Positions 1-10,900 of a DNA stretch of 35,244 nucleotides are shown here, piece after piece. A program made the position numbers and the translations under genes. The notes below the pieces were generated by a model that saw only the letters and a list, made by a program, of their open reading frames with translations, searched no databases and was not told the origin of the DNA. How positions within the stretch are numbered: position 1 is the stretch's first letter; every line of letters begins with the position of its first letter. The stretch is from Parasitella parasitica (lineage: Eukaryota > Mucoromycota > Mucoromycetes > Mucorales > Mucoraceae), in assembly GCA_025201805.1 (NCBI GenBank), contig MU619248.1, positions 1 to 35,244 on the forward strand, in the 5' to 3' direction.

Positions 1-28
1 ACGAGCTGGTCACCCCGCCCACTCTGGT

Positions 29-100
29 GATTTTTGCACCTTCGCTACGCTACGGTAAAAATCGACCTTCGTTTACGCGGGGTCCATCTCGCTCTGCGAG
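29..100. repeat. hairpins downstream of the Helitron ORF
   Basis: Two foldable segments lie on the 3' side of the Rep ORF. At 29-63, GATTTTT pairs with AAAAATC, and ACC (38-40) pairs with GGT (54-56) across a 2-base bulge. At 88-100, CTCGC pairs with GCGAG around a TCT loop. A short GC-containing hairpin near the 3' end is a known Helitron hallmark, but the expected terminal tetranucleotide is not visible beside either one. The motif ACCTTCG followed by a TACGC-like string also occurs twice (38-50 and about 65-78). Confidence 0.5.
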
Positions 101-185
101 GCAGCCAGTCTCCGAAATAAATGAAATTTTATTGTATTTATATGGAATATAAGAGGAAGTTGTATGTCATAATGATTGTACTGTC

Positions 186-3100
186 TTAAAGGAAGACTTC
201 AGTAAAGACGACGTTTCTTGTGCAATTGAGTGGAATTCGTTTTTGCTTCTCATCTTCAGATTGCTCTATAAGAACTTTTATAGAGCTAGGATTTTGGACT
301 CTCGAGAGAGCAACGTATAATTGGCCATGGGAAAATACAGGCTTTGGAAGGTATAAACCCACCTTTTTTAAAGTTTGTCCTTGAGCCTTGTTTACAGACA
401 TTGCAAAGGCAAGCCTAATGGGAAATTGGTGTCTTTGGAAGTTGATAGGGGACTCATCAGGTGCATTTAAAGATATTTTTGGAATAAGGACCACATTACC
501 AATTTTGGAACCTGAAATGATTTTTGCAGAAATAACATTTGGGAGAAGGGCCTCGATTATCAATCTTGTACCGTTACAAAGACCGGTAGATGGGCTTATG
601 TTTCTCAACAGAATTATAGGACAATGCTGTTTAAGTTTCAGTAGGTGAGGAGGAAGACCACCAACGTCAATGTTGTTCATCATTTCTGGGGGATACTGTA
701 CTTGGGCTTCCTCAGAGGAACATTTATCAGCACTACGATATATGACCTCTTGGCCAGGAATTTGAGCAAGCATGATATCATTTAAAATCTGGACATCGGC
801 ATTCATTGGTGTCATAATAACTGAATTAGTGAGCATGTCTGCCCAGGGACGGGATGTCATATCAGCACCGACTGTACCCAAAAGTGGAAGTGTGCTATTG
901 ATAAGAGAATGCACGTTGGTACCAGGAATCACCATATCCAATGAAATGGGAATATAATCGGTGTCAGCAGCAGGGGCAAAAACATTGCCATTAAATCTGA
1001 ATCCTGGAACCTCACCATTACCGACACGCAAAAGATAATTGGCAAAAGTTTGCAGTTGATTAGCAAGGGCCGTATCGTTAGAGTTTTGCGCATTGAGCAC
1101 TCGCATATTCACTCTCAATCTGAATACTCGAACAAATCTCCAAAGCCGAGATCTATTGATGCATTGGCTTATAACACCAGGTCTTGCTTGTTTTCTAATC
1201 ACGGGTAGAATTTGTCTGAAGTCACCGCCAAAAACCATTAGCATGCCACCAAAAGGCTCTGATTTTACCTGAGGATTGTCTAGACTACGAACATCTCTCA
1301 ACATACGATCAACAGCGTCTATATGGTCTTTTTGGGTCATAGAACTCTCATCCCATACTACCAACCGACAGAACCTCATCAAGCGACCTTGTTCACTATT
1401 GGGCTTTATGTTGCAGACACTGTCTTTGTCAATCTGCAAAGGCATACCAAATGTAGAATGAGAAGTTCGCCCACCATCTAATAATAGCGAAGCAGTACCA
1501 CTGGAGGCCACGGCTATTGCAATGTCACCATTTGATCTTACTTGATGTAAGAGGCTATTGAACAAAAAGGTCTTTCCAGTGCCACCAGGTCCATCTATAA
1601 AGAAAACTTTACCACTAACATCGTTTGTTTGACCAGTTTGATAGCAATGATTGATCGCTTCAAAAACAGCCCTTTGGTCATCATTGAAGTTGGTTGGATC
1701 AATGGAATCAGGTCGTGATTGGGCAGCAGCAATTAATCTGTGGTGCTCCCGGAAAATTGGAGACACTCTTTGAGTTCTGGTATCTGCAACCCGAGTATCA
1801 ACAGCAGGTAGAACAAAATTGATTTCATCAAACTCGATGATGCTCATCTGGTACTCTTCTTGGAGTGTATCCTCTAAGTCTAGTAGACAGTGGTCTTTAG
1901 CTCTGTCCTGAATATCCACATTCACCAAGTGTTCATTATTTCTCATTCTGTAGACATAATCTTCACTCATAGCATCTGCAAACTGAGACCATAAGCGGAA
2001 GGGATCTGTGGGATTGCCATGGTACAGGATAACAATAAATAACGATCTAAGAGCAACTGGAGTTCGAAATGTCTCTGCTTCTGCCATACACGATTCCCAG
2101 TGATCGTCGGCCTCTAGAAGGCCCAAAGCTTGGCAAGCAGCCTTGAATGTTGGTTGCACTACACCATTGACAGTTCGCAAGTTTACGAATGAGGTGGCAC
2201 CTACAACATGGTAGAGCAGCATTCTGAGGTGGAACTTTTCGGAATCTCTAGGAGACACATTGTACACACGACCAATCGTAGAACCTTTGAGCGTTTGTCT
2301 TTGCTTCCATTTCCTTGGTTTAGATGAAGCGTCCCAAACAAAATGCTCTGGAAAGTTGGGATAAAGGATGTTTCTTGCGCGAGGGTTAATAGCGTTGATA
2401 TCAAACCATGCTGTCAATGTAGTTTTTTGCAAAGATGCTTTTGAGACTACATCAATAACGTTATCATTTTCATTGAAAAACACTCTTTGTTCGTCCTCCA
2501 AATGTACAGCTAGTCGCTGATGAGCCGGAAATTCTCTGTGCATATGAAAAGAGAGCAAACGCCAGCATGCTTCCGGGGCAGATACGTATCTCGCATCGAT
2601 GTACTCTTGTATTTCATCTTCGTTTTCTACAGTTCCTGAGATGCAATCATGCCCTTTGTACACATACTTGTATACGTATTTAATTGAATTGATGGATGAA
2701 CATATTTCAACATTTATATGAGCATCGAATTTTGTAGTCAGGTACGGGTTGTATGGTATTACGTCTCTGTTGGTAAAAGTGTGATACCTGCCCTTGATGA
2801 TCTTAACGAACTGTCGACCATTATTTGGGCGCTTATATTCTGGATACCCTCCTTGTGGTGCTACAGTCGTCTCCTCTGTAAAATTCCTTGGATACTTTTT
2901 AGTGCACTTCCCTTCTTCCCAACATCTGGCATCTTCATGAGCCCCTCCACAAGGACCATGTAACATATTTCTGGTGACAGTTTGATAAAGCAAAGGCTGA
3001 GTTTGTTCGTTTGGCAATTCTGCTGACACAACGCGATCAAAATCAGCAGTTGTCAACGGCTTGTCTAGCTCCTGTACGATTAGTAGTATGTGGGCGTGTG

Positions 3101-5066
3101 GGAGACCACGTTTCTGGAATTCTATCGTATACACATAGGCTTTCATTTTACCAAGAACATTACGCTTGGTGATATCAGCTAGCAATTCTTTGACTTTCAT
3201 GTCAAACACTCTTGCACACAGATCAGGACGATCTGAAGCCGATTGCCCAAACTTCAACTCACGTACAATTTCTGGCCATGCAGGGTTGCAAGTAAATGTA
3301 ATGAAATAGTCTGGCTTCCCAAACCGGCGGACAATGCTAAGAGCGTCATGGTAAAGCTGAACCATATACCGCGGACCACCAATGAAAGTTGATGGCAGAA
3401 TTACCTTGGTTCCCAAGTGAGAGGCATCCTGATCAGTAGGAGCAATAGCATCTTTTAAGCCCTTGTACATGTCAGCTCTTAATTGTTTCTGGTTTCGTCG
3501 AATAAAACCCAATCTTTCCTTTTCCATCTTGTCAAAGCTAATGACAATATATTGGTGGAACATTTTGCCATATAAGTGGAGTAGATGGGTGTATGGCTCT
3601 CTCACCATTAGCCTATAGCTATAATAATCCATGGGAGAAATTTTTGGGCGTCTTTTGGGACCGGTGGGAGTGGGTTGCGCAATAACTGGTGTGGGCTCTA
3701 CAATGGCGTATTCGCTATCCTCATGTTGTTCTGAAAAGTTGACAGAAAGGCTTTCGTCTCTGAACATGTTAATGTGCCAGCCGGCGTCTCCTTGTGGAAA
3801 AATGATACTATAGCTTAAAGGATCATGATACTGGTTGAACTCGTTGATGCGTTTAATGCCCTCGCTGCCATTTTGATAATGTAAAACAATATCTCGGAAT
3901 GACGCTGTCTCTTGGGAACTGTCTTCTCCTCCGATGATAATAATGCCAAGCTCATCTGTACTGGTGGGCCTGTTGTATCTCCTTCTATCTGGAGTACCAT
4001 CCGCACGGAAGATTAGCTTGAGGTTGGGAAGTCTCTGAATTCCCACATTATTGGTTTGCTGCTCATCTGCTATCTCATCGGCAATTTGAGACATGTACTT
4101 GTAATGCTCTACAAATGGGTTTATCTCATGCATCAATGCTTGTAGTTTTCCCAATGTATTTCTCGAAATATGGCTCGCGTGAGCATGACGATTGTCCAAC
4201 TCATTATCAGCATCATAAATGTAAATCTGAGAGAATGTTGGGCGTTCTCCAGCCGCAGGTAAACCACTGCCCATTAAGTGGTATGCACTTCCGTGCAATT
4301 TAAAGTTGTATACACCACCACCTCGGGTTTCTTGTTCTCTAGAGATCTCTTGCTCTCTTGCAGTCTGATTTGTTTTTTTCTTAACGCCCATTGAAGCAAA
4401 ACTCAATGCACTGTTATAAGATCTTATATTCTTTCTAAACTCTCTACATTCGCTTGTTGATCCTGTTAGCAAATCAGCAATCAAAGGAGGTGTTGGCTTA
4501 AGAGGTTTAAGTTTGAAAGAGCTGTTTGCACAGCATAGTTGAAATCTAGGGTTGGTATTAGATGATGTTTTGATTCTCTCTACCATCCACATCAGGGCCC
4601 CACAGCCAGCACACTCCACGCTCATACGGCCACGGTCATCTCTCTCAGTGGGCAGTCTTGTGGGATCCTTTGCAATATTTCGTGTGGCAGAATCGTTTGT
4701 TGCTCTTGGACGTCGTGTTGAGTTTGTTGGGTCAGCGGAGCCTGTTGTGCTTTCTAACGAATTTAAATTATTTCTTGGGTTATTAGGGCAAGAACTGTGC
4801 GTATTTCTTGAATGCCCTAATTGCTGACATGAGGCACATCTAGTTACACTGGCTTGAGGCGTGGGGGCCATGTCACTTTCTGTAACAGATTGAGCGTCAG
4901 CATTTGTATCATTTGTAGGGATACCACTGTTTTTTGGATTGTCAGGACATGAGCTATGTGATTTTCTCGAGTGACCTAATGTATGGCATGAAGCACAGCG
5001 CTTGGTTTGCCGGTGGCTAGGGCCAGCTATGTTTTGACCAGAATCAGAGGAGGGACGCTTTGGCAT
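186..5066 (-). CDS. Helitron Rep/helicase (HUH endonuclease plus Pif1-type helicase)
   Basis: Uninterrupted 1626-residue ORF. The protein should nick, strand-transfer and unwind DNA during rolling-circle transposition. The N-terminus carries two near-identical zinc-knuckle-like motifs (CASCxxLGHSRxxHSSCP, about residues 24 and 77), then a CxxCGALMW motif near 152 typical of Helitron proteins. The Helitron-like N domain follows. The Rep core has the HUH motif in GLPHAHILL (about 655) and the two-tyrosine region KYVYKYVYKGHD (about 799). The Pif1/RecD-like helicase has Walker A GPGGTGKT (about 1160), Walker B VVWDESS, GGDFRQILPV, and C-terminal NKAQGQTL and YVALSRV. All expected catalytic motifs are visible, so it may be functional. 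No OTU, RPA or endonuclease fusion is seen. The start is the first in-frame ATG, close to the right flank of the element. Confidence 0.95.
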   Translation of the reverse strand: MPKRPSSDSGQNIAGPSHRQTKRCASCHTLGHSRKSHSSCPDNPKNSGIPTNDTNADAQSVTESDMAPTPQASVTRCASCQQLGHSRNTHSSCPNNPRNNLNSLESTTGSADPTNSTRRPRATNDSATRNIAKDPTRLPTERDDRGRMSVECAGCGALMWMVERIKTSSNTNPRFQLCCANSSFKLKPLKPTPPLIADLLTGSTSECREFRKNIRSYNSALSFASMGVKKKTNQTAREQEISREQETRGGGVYNFKLHGSAYHLMGSGLPAAGERPTFSQIYIYDADNELDNRHAHASHISRNTLGKLQALMHEINPFVEHYKYMSQIADEIADEQQTNNVGIQRLPNLKLIFRADGTPDRRRYNRPTSTDELGIIIIGGEDSSQETASFRDIVLHYQNGSEGIKRINEFNQYHDPLSYSIIFPQGDAGWHINMFRDESLSVNFSEQHEDSEYAIVEPTPVIAQPTPTGPKRRPKISPMDYYSYRLMVREPYTHLLHLYGKMFHQYIVISFDKMEKERLGFIRRNQKQLRADMYKGLKDAIAPTDQDASHLGTKVILPSTFIGGPRYMVQLYHDALSIVRRFGKPDYFITFTCNPAWPEIVRELKFGQSASDRPDLCARVFDMKVKELLADITKRNVLGKMKAYVYTIEFQKRGLPHAHILLIVQELDKPLTTADFDRVVSAELPNEQTQPLLYQTVTRNMLHGPCGGAHEDARCWEEGKCTKKYPRNFTEETTVAPQGGYPEYKRPNNGRQFVKIIKGRYHTFTNRDVIPYNPYLTTKFDAHINVEICSSINSIKYVYKYVYKGHDCISGTVENEDEIQEYIDARYVSAPEACWRLLSFHMHREFPAHQRLAVHLEDEQRVFFNENDNVIDVVSKASLQKTTLTAWFDINAINPRARNILYPNFPEHFVWDASSKPRKWKQRQTLKGSTIGRVYNVSPRDSEKFHLRMLLYHVVGATSFVNLRTVNGVVQPTFKAACQALGLLEADDHWESCMAEAETFRTPVALRSLFIVILYHGNPTDPFRLWSQFADAMSEDYVYRMRNNEHLVNVDIQDRAKDHCLLDLEDTLQEEYQMSIIEFDEINFVLPAVDTRVADTRTQRVSPIFREHHRLIAAAQSRPDSIDPTNFNDDQRAVFEAINHCYQTGQTNDVSGKVFFIDGPGGTGKTFLFNSLLHQVRSNGDIAIAVASSGTASLLLDGGRTSHSTFGMPLQIDKDSVCNIKPNSEQGRLMRFCRLVVWDESSMTQKDHIDAVDRMLRDVRSLDNPQVKSEPFGGMLMVFGGDFRQILPVIRKQARPGVISQCINRSRLWRFVRVFRLRVNMRVLNAQNSNDTALANQLQTFANYLLRVGNGEVPGFRFNGNVFAPAADTDYIPISLDMVIPGTNVHSLINSTLPLLGTVGADMTSRPWADMLTNSVIMTPMNADVQILNDIMLAQIPGQEVIYRSADKCSSEEAQVQYPPEMMNNIDVGGLPPHLLKLKQHCPIILLRNISPSTGLCNGTRLIIEALLPNVISAKIISGSKIGNVVLIPKISLNAPDESPINFQRHQFPIRLAFAMSVNKAQGQTLKKVGLYLPKPVFSHGQLYVALSRVQNPSSIKVLIEQSEDEKQKRIPLNCTRNVVFTEVFL

Positions 5067-5229
5067 ACACTATAATTTGTTATAACACTGCGATTTCTAA
5101 AAAAAAAAATTGATCAAATCCTCGGTACCTTTTATTATAAGGTTTATTACACAATATAATTTGAGGGGTCTTTTTTGAGGGTAATTATAGACTGTAATTT
5201 CTAGTTTAATAAACTGTATGAACCTGATA

Positions 5230-5260
5230 ATTTTTACCAATTGCAGTTGTTGGTAAAAAT
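5230..5260. repeat. perfect hairpin on the right flank of the Helitron
   Basis: Two 11-base arms (ATTTTTACCAA and TTGGTAAAAAT) are exactly complementary across a 9-base loop. The site lies about 160 bases upstream of the Rep ORF start. It may be a subterminal structure of the Helitron 5' end or an unrelated palindrome. Confidence 0.6.
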
Positions 5261-5836
5261 GAGAGAAGGGTAGATAACAGCGAGGAGGGTGAGATTTATA
5301 TGATGGTGGTAGTTCGCACCAGATATTAGCAGTAGACTTTCTTTTAATGTCAACGTCTAGTACTGTATACGTGGCGCTAATCCCTAAGGATACCCCCTAT
5401 ATACCACAACTTTAGTAATTCGTAAAAACACCATTATTTTATTATATAAGATATCATTTAACTTTTGTTATCTGTTATGGGGTCAATGCTGTCTGCAGAT
5501 ATATGTGCAATTGTGATGATCTTTGTCTACGGAAATGTGAAATCGATGGTTAGCTCTAAAGCTGCGGTTGACATGAAATGCGGTCGGAGCCAGCATATCT
5601 TTGAGCGTCTAAAATATGATACTGTCTATGATGCTACATTGTATATCATCCATCACTTCCCCCCACCCGTGAATGGGAAAATATTATTGACATGGATGCA
5701 GCAAAAAAAAAAAATACTTGAGACACTAAAATAAGAAAAAGCGTATAAAAGCACCCCCCCCCTCTCTGATCTTTCCCTCCCTAAAATTCTCTTTTTCTTC
5801 TTTCTTTGTTCTATTCCACCACACACAAACAGGAGG
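5261..5836. other. spacer between Helitron flank and Ytp1-like gene
   Basis: No supported gene. An open frame at 5465-5734 encodes 89 residues without recognisable domains or codon bias and ends in an A-tract, so I do not call it. The last about 90 bases contain a TATA box and a C/T-rich stretch that look like the promoter of the downstream gene. Confidence 0.5.
5744..5751 (+). promoter_or_regulatory. TATA box of the Ytp1-like gene
   Basis: TATAAAAG lies about 85 bases upstream of the ATG at 5837 and is followed by a C-run and a pyrimidine-rich leader, a common fungal core-promoter layout. The same octamer precedes the fucosidase gene in this window. Confidence 0.55.
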
Positions 5837-7652
5837 ATGAATAATCATAAATTTAGCATCATTGCGATTTTATGTTGGCTGATTCCGCACATTTTTGCAC
5901 AGCATGACCATATGGAAACAGACGACGACCCTGTCCCAAAGTTCAACGCTACTGGCAATGAACCAATGTCATATGCCTTGTTTCCAGATGAAAAAGGATA
6001 CTTCTATATTCATGTTATCATGATGGTAATCGCATTCTGGATTCTTATGCCAATTGGTAAGTCAAGCATGAATAGATCTGACACTAATGACTGACCCATG
6101 TTGCAGGAATTATGCTCGGTATCGCAAAATCATCGCTTCATGTGCCTGTGCAAATGCTGTCATTCTGTGCTGCTATGGTGGGCTTTTTCTTTGCCAAACT
6201 GTATGGCCACGCCACTCCTCATCTTTATCAAGGAAACTCACATCACACCTTGGGCTGGATTCTGTTCTTGTTCCTAATCGCTCAAATGAGTGTTGGTGTT
6301 GTTCGAAAGGTGGCAAATGCAATTGGCAGAAATAGCAGCAACCACTACGAAAGACTGCAGCAAGAGCATCAGTCGCTCAATAGCGGCTCTTTTTCTAGTA
6401 GCAGTAGCTCAACTTTGGATCGCCATAGCGAAGCTAGCGGCGAAACGCTTGACATGAATGAATTTGAGTTCGATAAGCGCACAGGTAACCACACTTCGTC
6501 CAGTCACTACGACGACGAGCAAGCAGAAGAGGAAGCAATGAACATGTCATCGTCAACAAGTTCGGGCAAAGAGTCAATCGTGATGCGATTATTCTACTCT
6601 GTATCGCCTTATATACCCAACGTTGTCAAAAACGCGTTTATCATGCTTGCCTATAATCCATTCACCAAGGTCGTATGTCGCTATTTTCACATGATTATGG
6701 GCAGAACCTTTATTGTCTTAATTTTCGTGCAAACACTGAGTGGGTTGGTTGTTTATCATGGCGTCTGCAGGTATATATAAAAGCATACAAATGGGTATTT
6801 TTAACTTTTATCTAACTCTAAATCTTATACAGGTCTTGGGAAGTGCTAGGTTGCATTGCTCACTTGATCAAAGGCGGTATTTTCTTCTTTTATGGCATTG
6901 CTACATTCGGCCGCTACTTGGGTGCATTTGCCAATCGCGGATGGGCATGGAATCGACTCGACGGTGCCTCTGGTTACAGCTTTGAGATGATTGAATCAAG
7001 CCTGATCTTTGTTTATGGCATTACAAACACCTGGATGGAACATTTCGGCCAAGATTCCACTTGGACCCACAAGGATCTTGAGCATGCTTCATTGGCTTTC
7101 ATGTGGTGGTGGTGTGGTCTCATTGGCATACTGGTTGAGAGTCGTCGTGTGCGTCGCTTGTTGGAACGCACCATCTTGACTAATACAAGCACCGAAGCTG
7201 CCTCTCATGGCTATTCTTTAAATCCTTTCCCTGCACTGACTGTATTGATGACGGGCATCTCCATGGGAAACCATCACCAAGAAACCGCCTACTCTACCAG
7301 CATTCATTTTATGTGGGGCCTTTTGCTGTCAGCAGCGGCATTTTGCCGTTTTATCACTTATATCTGCCTGTATCGTAATACACCCACTGATGCTCAACCC
7401 AGCAGACCGCCCAGTGAGCTGATTGGGGCTTTTCTGCTGATTGCTGGATCCATCTTGTTCATGGCCTCCAACTCAGGCACCTTGATGTGGCTTCGTAGAA
7501 ACAAGGTTGATTCCATGTTTTTAATGAATGTCTGCGTTGCCCTGACCTCTTTTACACTGATCTACGTGGCCACACTGCAAATCATCAAGGCCTGGGCAGA
7601 GAAGAGGGAAGACTTGAGAAAGCAGAGCATTGAGCAGCAACAACATTTCTAA
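5837..7652 (+). CDS. Ytp1-like multi-spanning membrane protein
   Basis: Three exons: 5837-6056, 6107-6770 and 6833-7652, giving 567 residues. Both introns (50 and 62 nt) are GT-AG with good branch sites (CTAATG/CTGAC and TCTAAC). The N-terminus is a signal-like hydrophobic segment ending in HIFAQ, followed by a His/Asp-rich lumenal stretch. A first membrane block follows (HVIMMVIAFWILMPIG, then VQMLSFCAAMVGFFFAKLYGH and HHTLGWILFLFLIAQMSVGVV), resembling the DUF2427/cytochrome-b561-like N-terminal domain. A Ser/Glu-rich linker (about residues 155-220) leads to the Ytp1 C-terminal domain, with GYSFEMIESSLIFVYGITNTWMEH and HxxLAFMWWWCGLIG. The C-terminal domain has several more membrane spans and ends in a charged tail. 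The Ytp1 family is fungal and of unsettled function; the histidines in the spans make heme or metal binding possible (inference). An AATAAA follows at 7739. Confidence 0.88.
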
Positions 7653-7800
7653 AAAACAAAAAAAAAACTATTTATTAATTCTAATCCATTATATACAACT
7701 TTATACATACATCATTACCTTCCTTAATTGTCCTTTTTAATAAATTTACTTGATTGTTCATAAGCCGTAATCATATACAACTTCAGGAGACACACGCAAA

Positions 7801-7824
7801 CACAAGCACAAGCACAAGCACAAG
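7801..7824 (+). repeat. (CACAAG)n short tandem repeat
   Basis: Four perfect copies of the hexamer CACAAG lie in the spacer between the Ytp1-like gene and the Snt2-like gene. This is a simple repeat with no visible function. Confidence 0.7.
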
Positions 7825-7909
7825 CCAAATGTAAAAATTTTAAATGAGCGTCCGCACACTCACTTTTTTCTCTTTCTTTTCCATTTTATAATTTTATAAT
7901 TTTCACATC

Positions 7910-10900
7910 ATGTCTGATATCAAGACAGCTCCTAATACTACAGAAACTGAATTAAACGATGGGACCACCATCTACATCAACGGTAAGGCTGAATTGGCTG
8001 CGATGTGGCATAGGGGCTAATCTAGCACATCTACACACACACACCCATAAAAAGACCATGTGTATTTGGCATCTGAACATTTAGGTGAGCCCTACTATAT
8101 CGGTAGAGTCATGGAATTCTGCACTTCGCACAAGCGTAAAGGGCTGCAAGTCCGTATTGCTTGGTACAATAGACTAAAGGACATCATCAACCGCAAGTCA
8201 GCAGATCCTTGTCTCTTGGTTGCCACCATGCATTCAGACATAAATCCGGTGTCTTCCATCCGTGGAAAGTGCACCGTAATGCACAAGTACTATGTACCCA
8301 ACGCTGATGTCTATAGAAAGCAGCAAGACCACTTTTACTACACTCAACTGTATGACAGATACATCCAGCGTGTCTATGATGTCGTGCCATGCGAAACCGT
8401 GCAAAATGTCCCCATGGATACATTAGAAGCCCTCAAATCCAGATATCAGTTCATTGTTGTGGAGCAAGGAAAAGCCGCTGACCTGACCGTTGCAAGAAGA
8501 ATATGCTGCATCTGCCAGCAGTGGTGTCAGAGCGCCGTCTCTGTTAAATGCGCTGCTTGCCACAAGAGCTTCCATATGTCTTGTCTGAATCCTCCTTTAG
8601 CCAGAAAGCCCTCCAAGGGTTTCGCTTGGCAATGCGCCTTCTGCACTCGCCAAGAGGTGCTGGCTGAATCAAGCCCTGATAGCCCTGCCACAAGCACCTC
8701 CCTTACGCGCTCATCGTCCAAGGCCTCCTCGCCAGAGTTCTCAGAATCTCAAAACCAACAACAAACTACCAAAGAACTCAGCATCGCTGCTGCTACTGCT
8801 GCTACTGCTGCTACTGCTGCTACTGCTACTACGACCGCTACAAAGGCTGATCTCAAGAGACAAGTGCGTGCTACGCGCTCCCAGGTCAAACAGCAACAGC
8901 AGCAGGAAACTTTATCACTAAACTCAATGGCTATTGAGGACACATCCAACAACAACTCAGAGGCAACGAATAAGAAATCAAAGCCCACCGTGAAAAAGGA
9001 AGGCCCACAAGGTAAAGAAAGAAAGAAAGAAAAAAATAAAAAAAAGCCAGCTAAACCATCATCTATTTACACATAGCTCAACATATGAAGATGACACACA
9101 TGTGGCCATTTCGCTACTTTGGCGTCAATACAGCCATTAATGATATCTTGGGTAAAAAAAAAAAAAAATTGTTGTGCTCGAAAAAGTCACTCATAAAATC
9201 AAATATTGTCTAGATGTGGATGATCGCATCTATCCACGAGCAAAGAGCAGAATCGGTACCAAATACCAAGCAAATGTCTCTGATTTTATTCCCCAAAATC
9301 CCAATTCCTGCACATCTCCAAACAGTTTGTATCGTGAAATTAATGGCGTGAGCTCTGTGCGAGGTAATTCAGTCGATTATATCAACCACTGCAGTTCTAG
9401 TTCTGCCAGAAGATCATTAAATGATAGCGACATCAGCACCACAGGTTCGCCTTCTAATATCAACGATAATGCAGCTTCTGATAGAGGGTCGTTTGACAGT
9501 GTGAGTAATGTTATGTCTGCGAAAAGTTCAATCGATGGTATCAGCAATACTCGATCGGCAAAGGTTTCAGATACTTGCATTAAATTCGAAAGAGACATTG
9601 ATGCCAACGCCAGCAATGCTTGCAAAAGTTCTGTGAGAGGAACAGATGACGCTGTTACAGTCATTTATCGGCCTGGCATTTTGGACAAAGCAAGTATCGA
9701 TAGCTATATGAATTCTGTCAAGGAATTGGACAATATTCCTCTCCCACCACACAGCTCAGATTTGATGGATAGAGCACTTTACGAGTTGGATTTAAACAAC
9801 TATGAAACTGAGATTGCCTACGAAAACATGTCAAAGTTAAATGGAGACGATTTTAAACACATAGTCGAATGGTCGCCTGTAGAAATCGAAGCATTTGAGC
9901 AGAGCATTCGTAACCATGGCCACGATCTCAATTACGCAAAAGCGACCGTCAAAACAAAAGACATGGCAGACATTGTGCGCTACTTTTATCAATGGAAAAA
10001 AACAGATCGCTATCAGCCAGTGTACTCGGAATGGACAAAAATATATAGACCGCTCAAGAAATTTAAGAGATTCCCTCGAGACAAAGAACGAGAGGCAGAA
10101 GAGGCAGCGCAATTGGAGAAGGAAAACGAAATGGAAATAGATACTAGAGAAAACACCGACCTCACCATTGTACCGAAAGCAACATACGCAGCGAAGCCCT
10201 ACCAGTGCATGAATTGTCTCACAGAACAGTCTCGAATTTGGAGAAGATCACCGTCTGATTTCGACAGAAAACGAAAAGTATTCAGCAAAGTCTTGTGCAA
10301 TGATTGTGGCATCTTTTGGCTAAAGTACGCAAAGACAAAGCCCATTTCACCAGAAACCAGAATTGCCAACATTGCCATGAGCTCTGGCGCCAATAATGCG
10401 ATGAGCAATTCAGCGCTGTCGGGCGGCAACGACGGCAAGCGTAAAAAGACGGATCTCAGTGGCATGCGAAAGCGGTTCAAAGTAGAACGGGAATCTCTGC
10501 AGTTTGATCCATCACCATGCAGTATCTGCCATGTTATGGGCGTAACAACAACTCGATTATACACATGCTACGAGTGTGGCATGTCGGTGCACAATGACTG
10601 TTACGGCATCAAAGAGAAATCCGACCGAATTGGCTGGAGATGTGATCCCTGTCAGAATAGAGAAAAACCAGTTGCATCGTATGTTTATGAATGCGTATTA
10701 TGCTACAACACTGCCTCCAAGCACCAGCCTTTAAAAATGACATCTGGGTATTTCTGGGCACATGTTCAGTGTGCTGCTTTTATCCCCGAAATCAAGTTTG
10801 TCAACCCATCGCTCATATCACCTGTCGAATATATAGGCTGCGTCAATCCAGCGCGATTAGAAGCAAAATGCTCTTTATGTGATGATAAACGCGGTGCCTG

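Larger units (their letters stand above)
1..5260 (-). mobile_element. Helitron (rolling-circle DNA transposon), autonomous copy, ends not fixed
   Basis: The element is defined by its single long Rep/helicase ORF, read leftwards. In that orientation the 5' terminus lies to the right of the ORF and the 3' terminus to the left. Hairpin-forming sequences occur on both flanks: 29-63 and 88-100 on the left, and a perfect 11-bp stem at 5230-5260 on the right. I could not find a clear CTRR-type 3' terminus (YYAG on this strand) in the first 100 bases, so the element may run past the window edge. The right limit is also a guess. The ORF has no internal stop, which suggests a young or recently active copy. 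Confidence 0.75.

Noticed and set aside
5465-5734. 89-codon open frame upstream of the Ytp1-like gene
   Set aside because: No recognisable domain, compositional bias or splice extension; it ends in an A-run and overlaps the promoter region.
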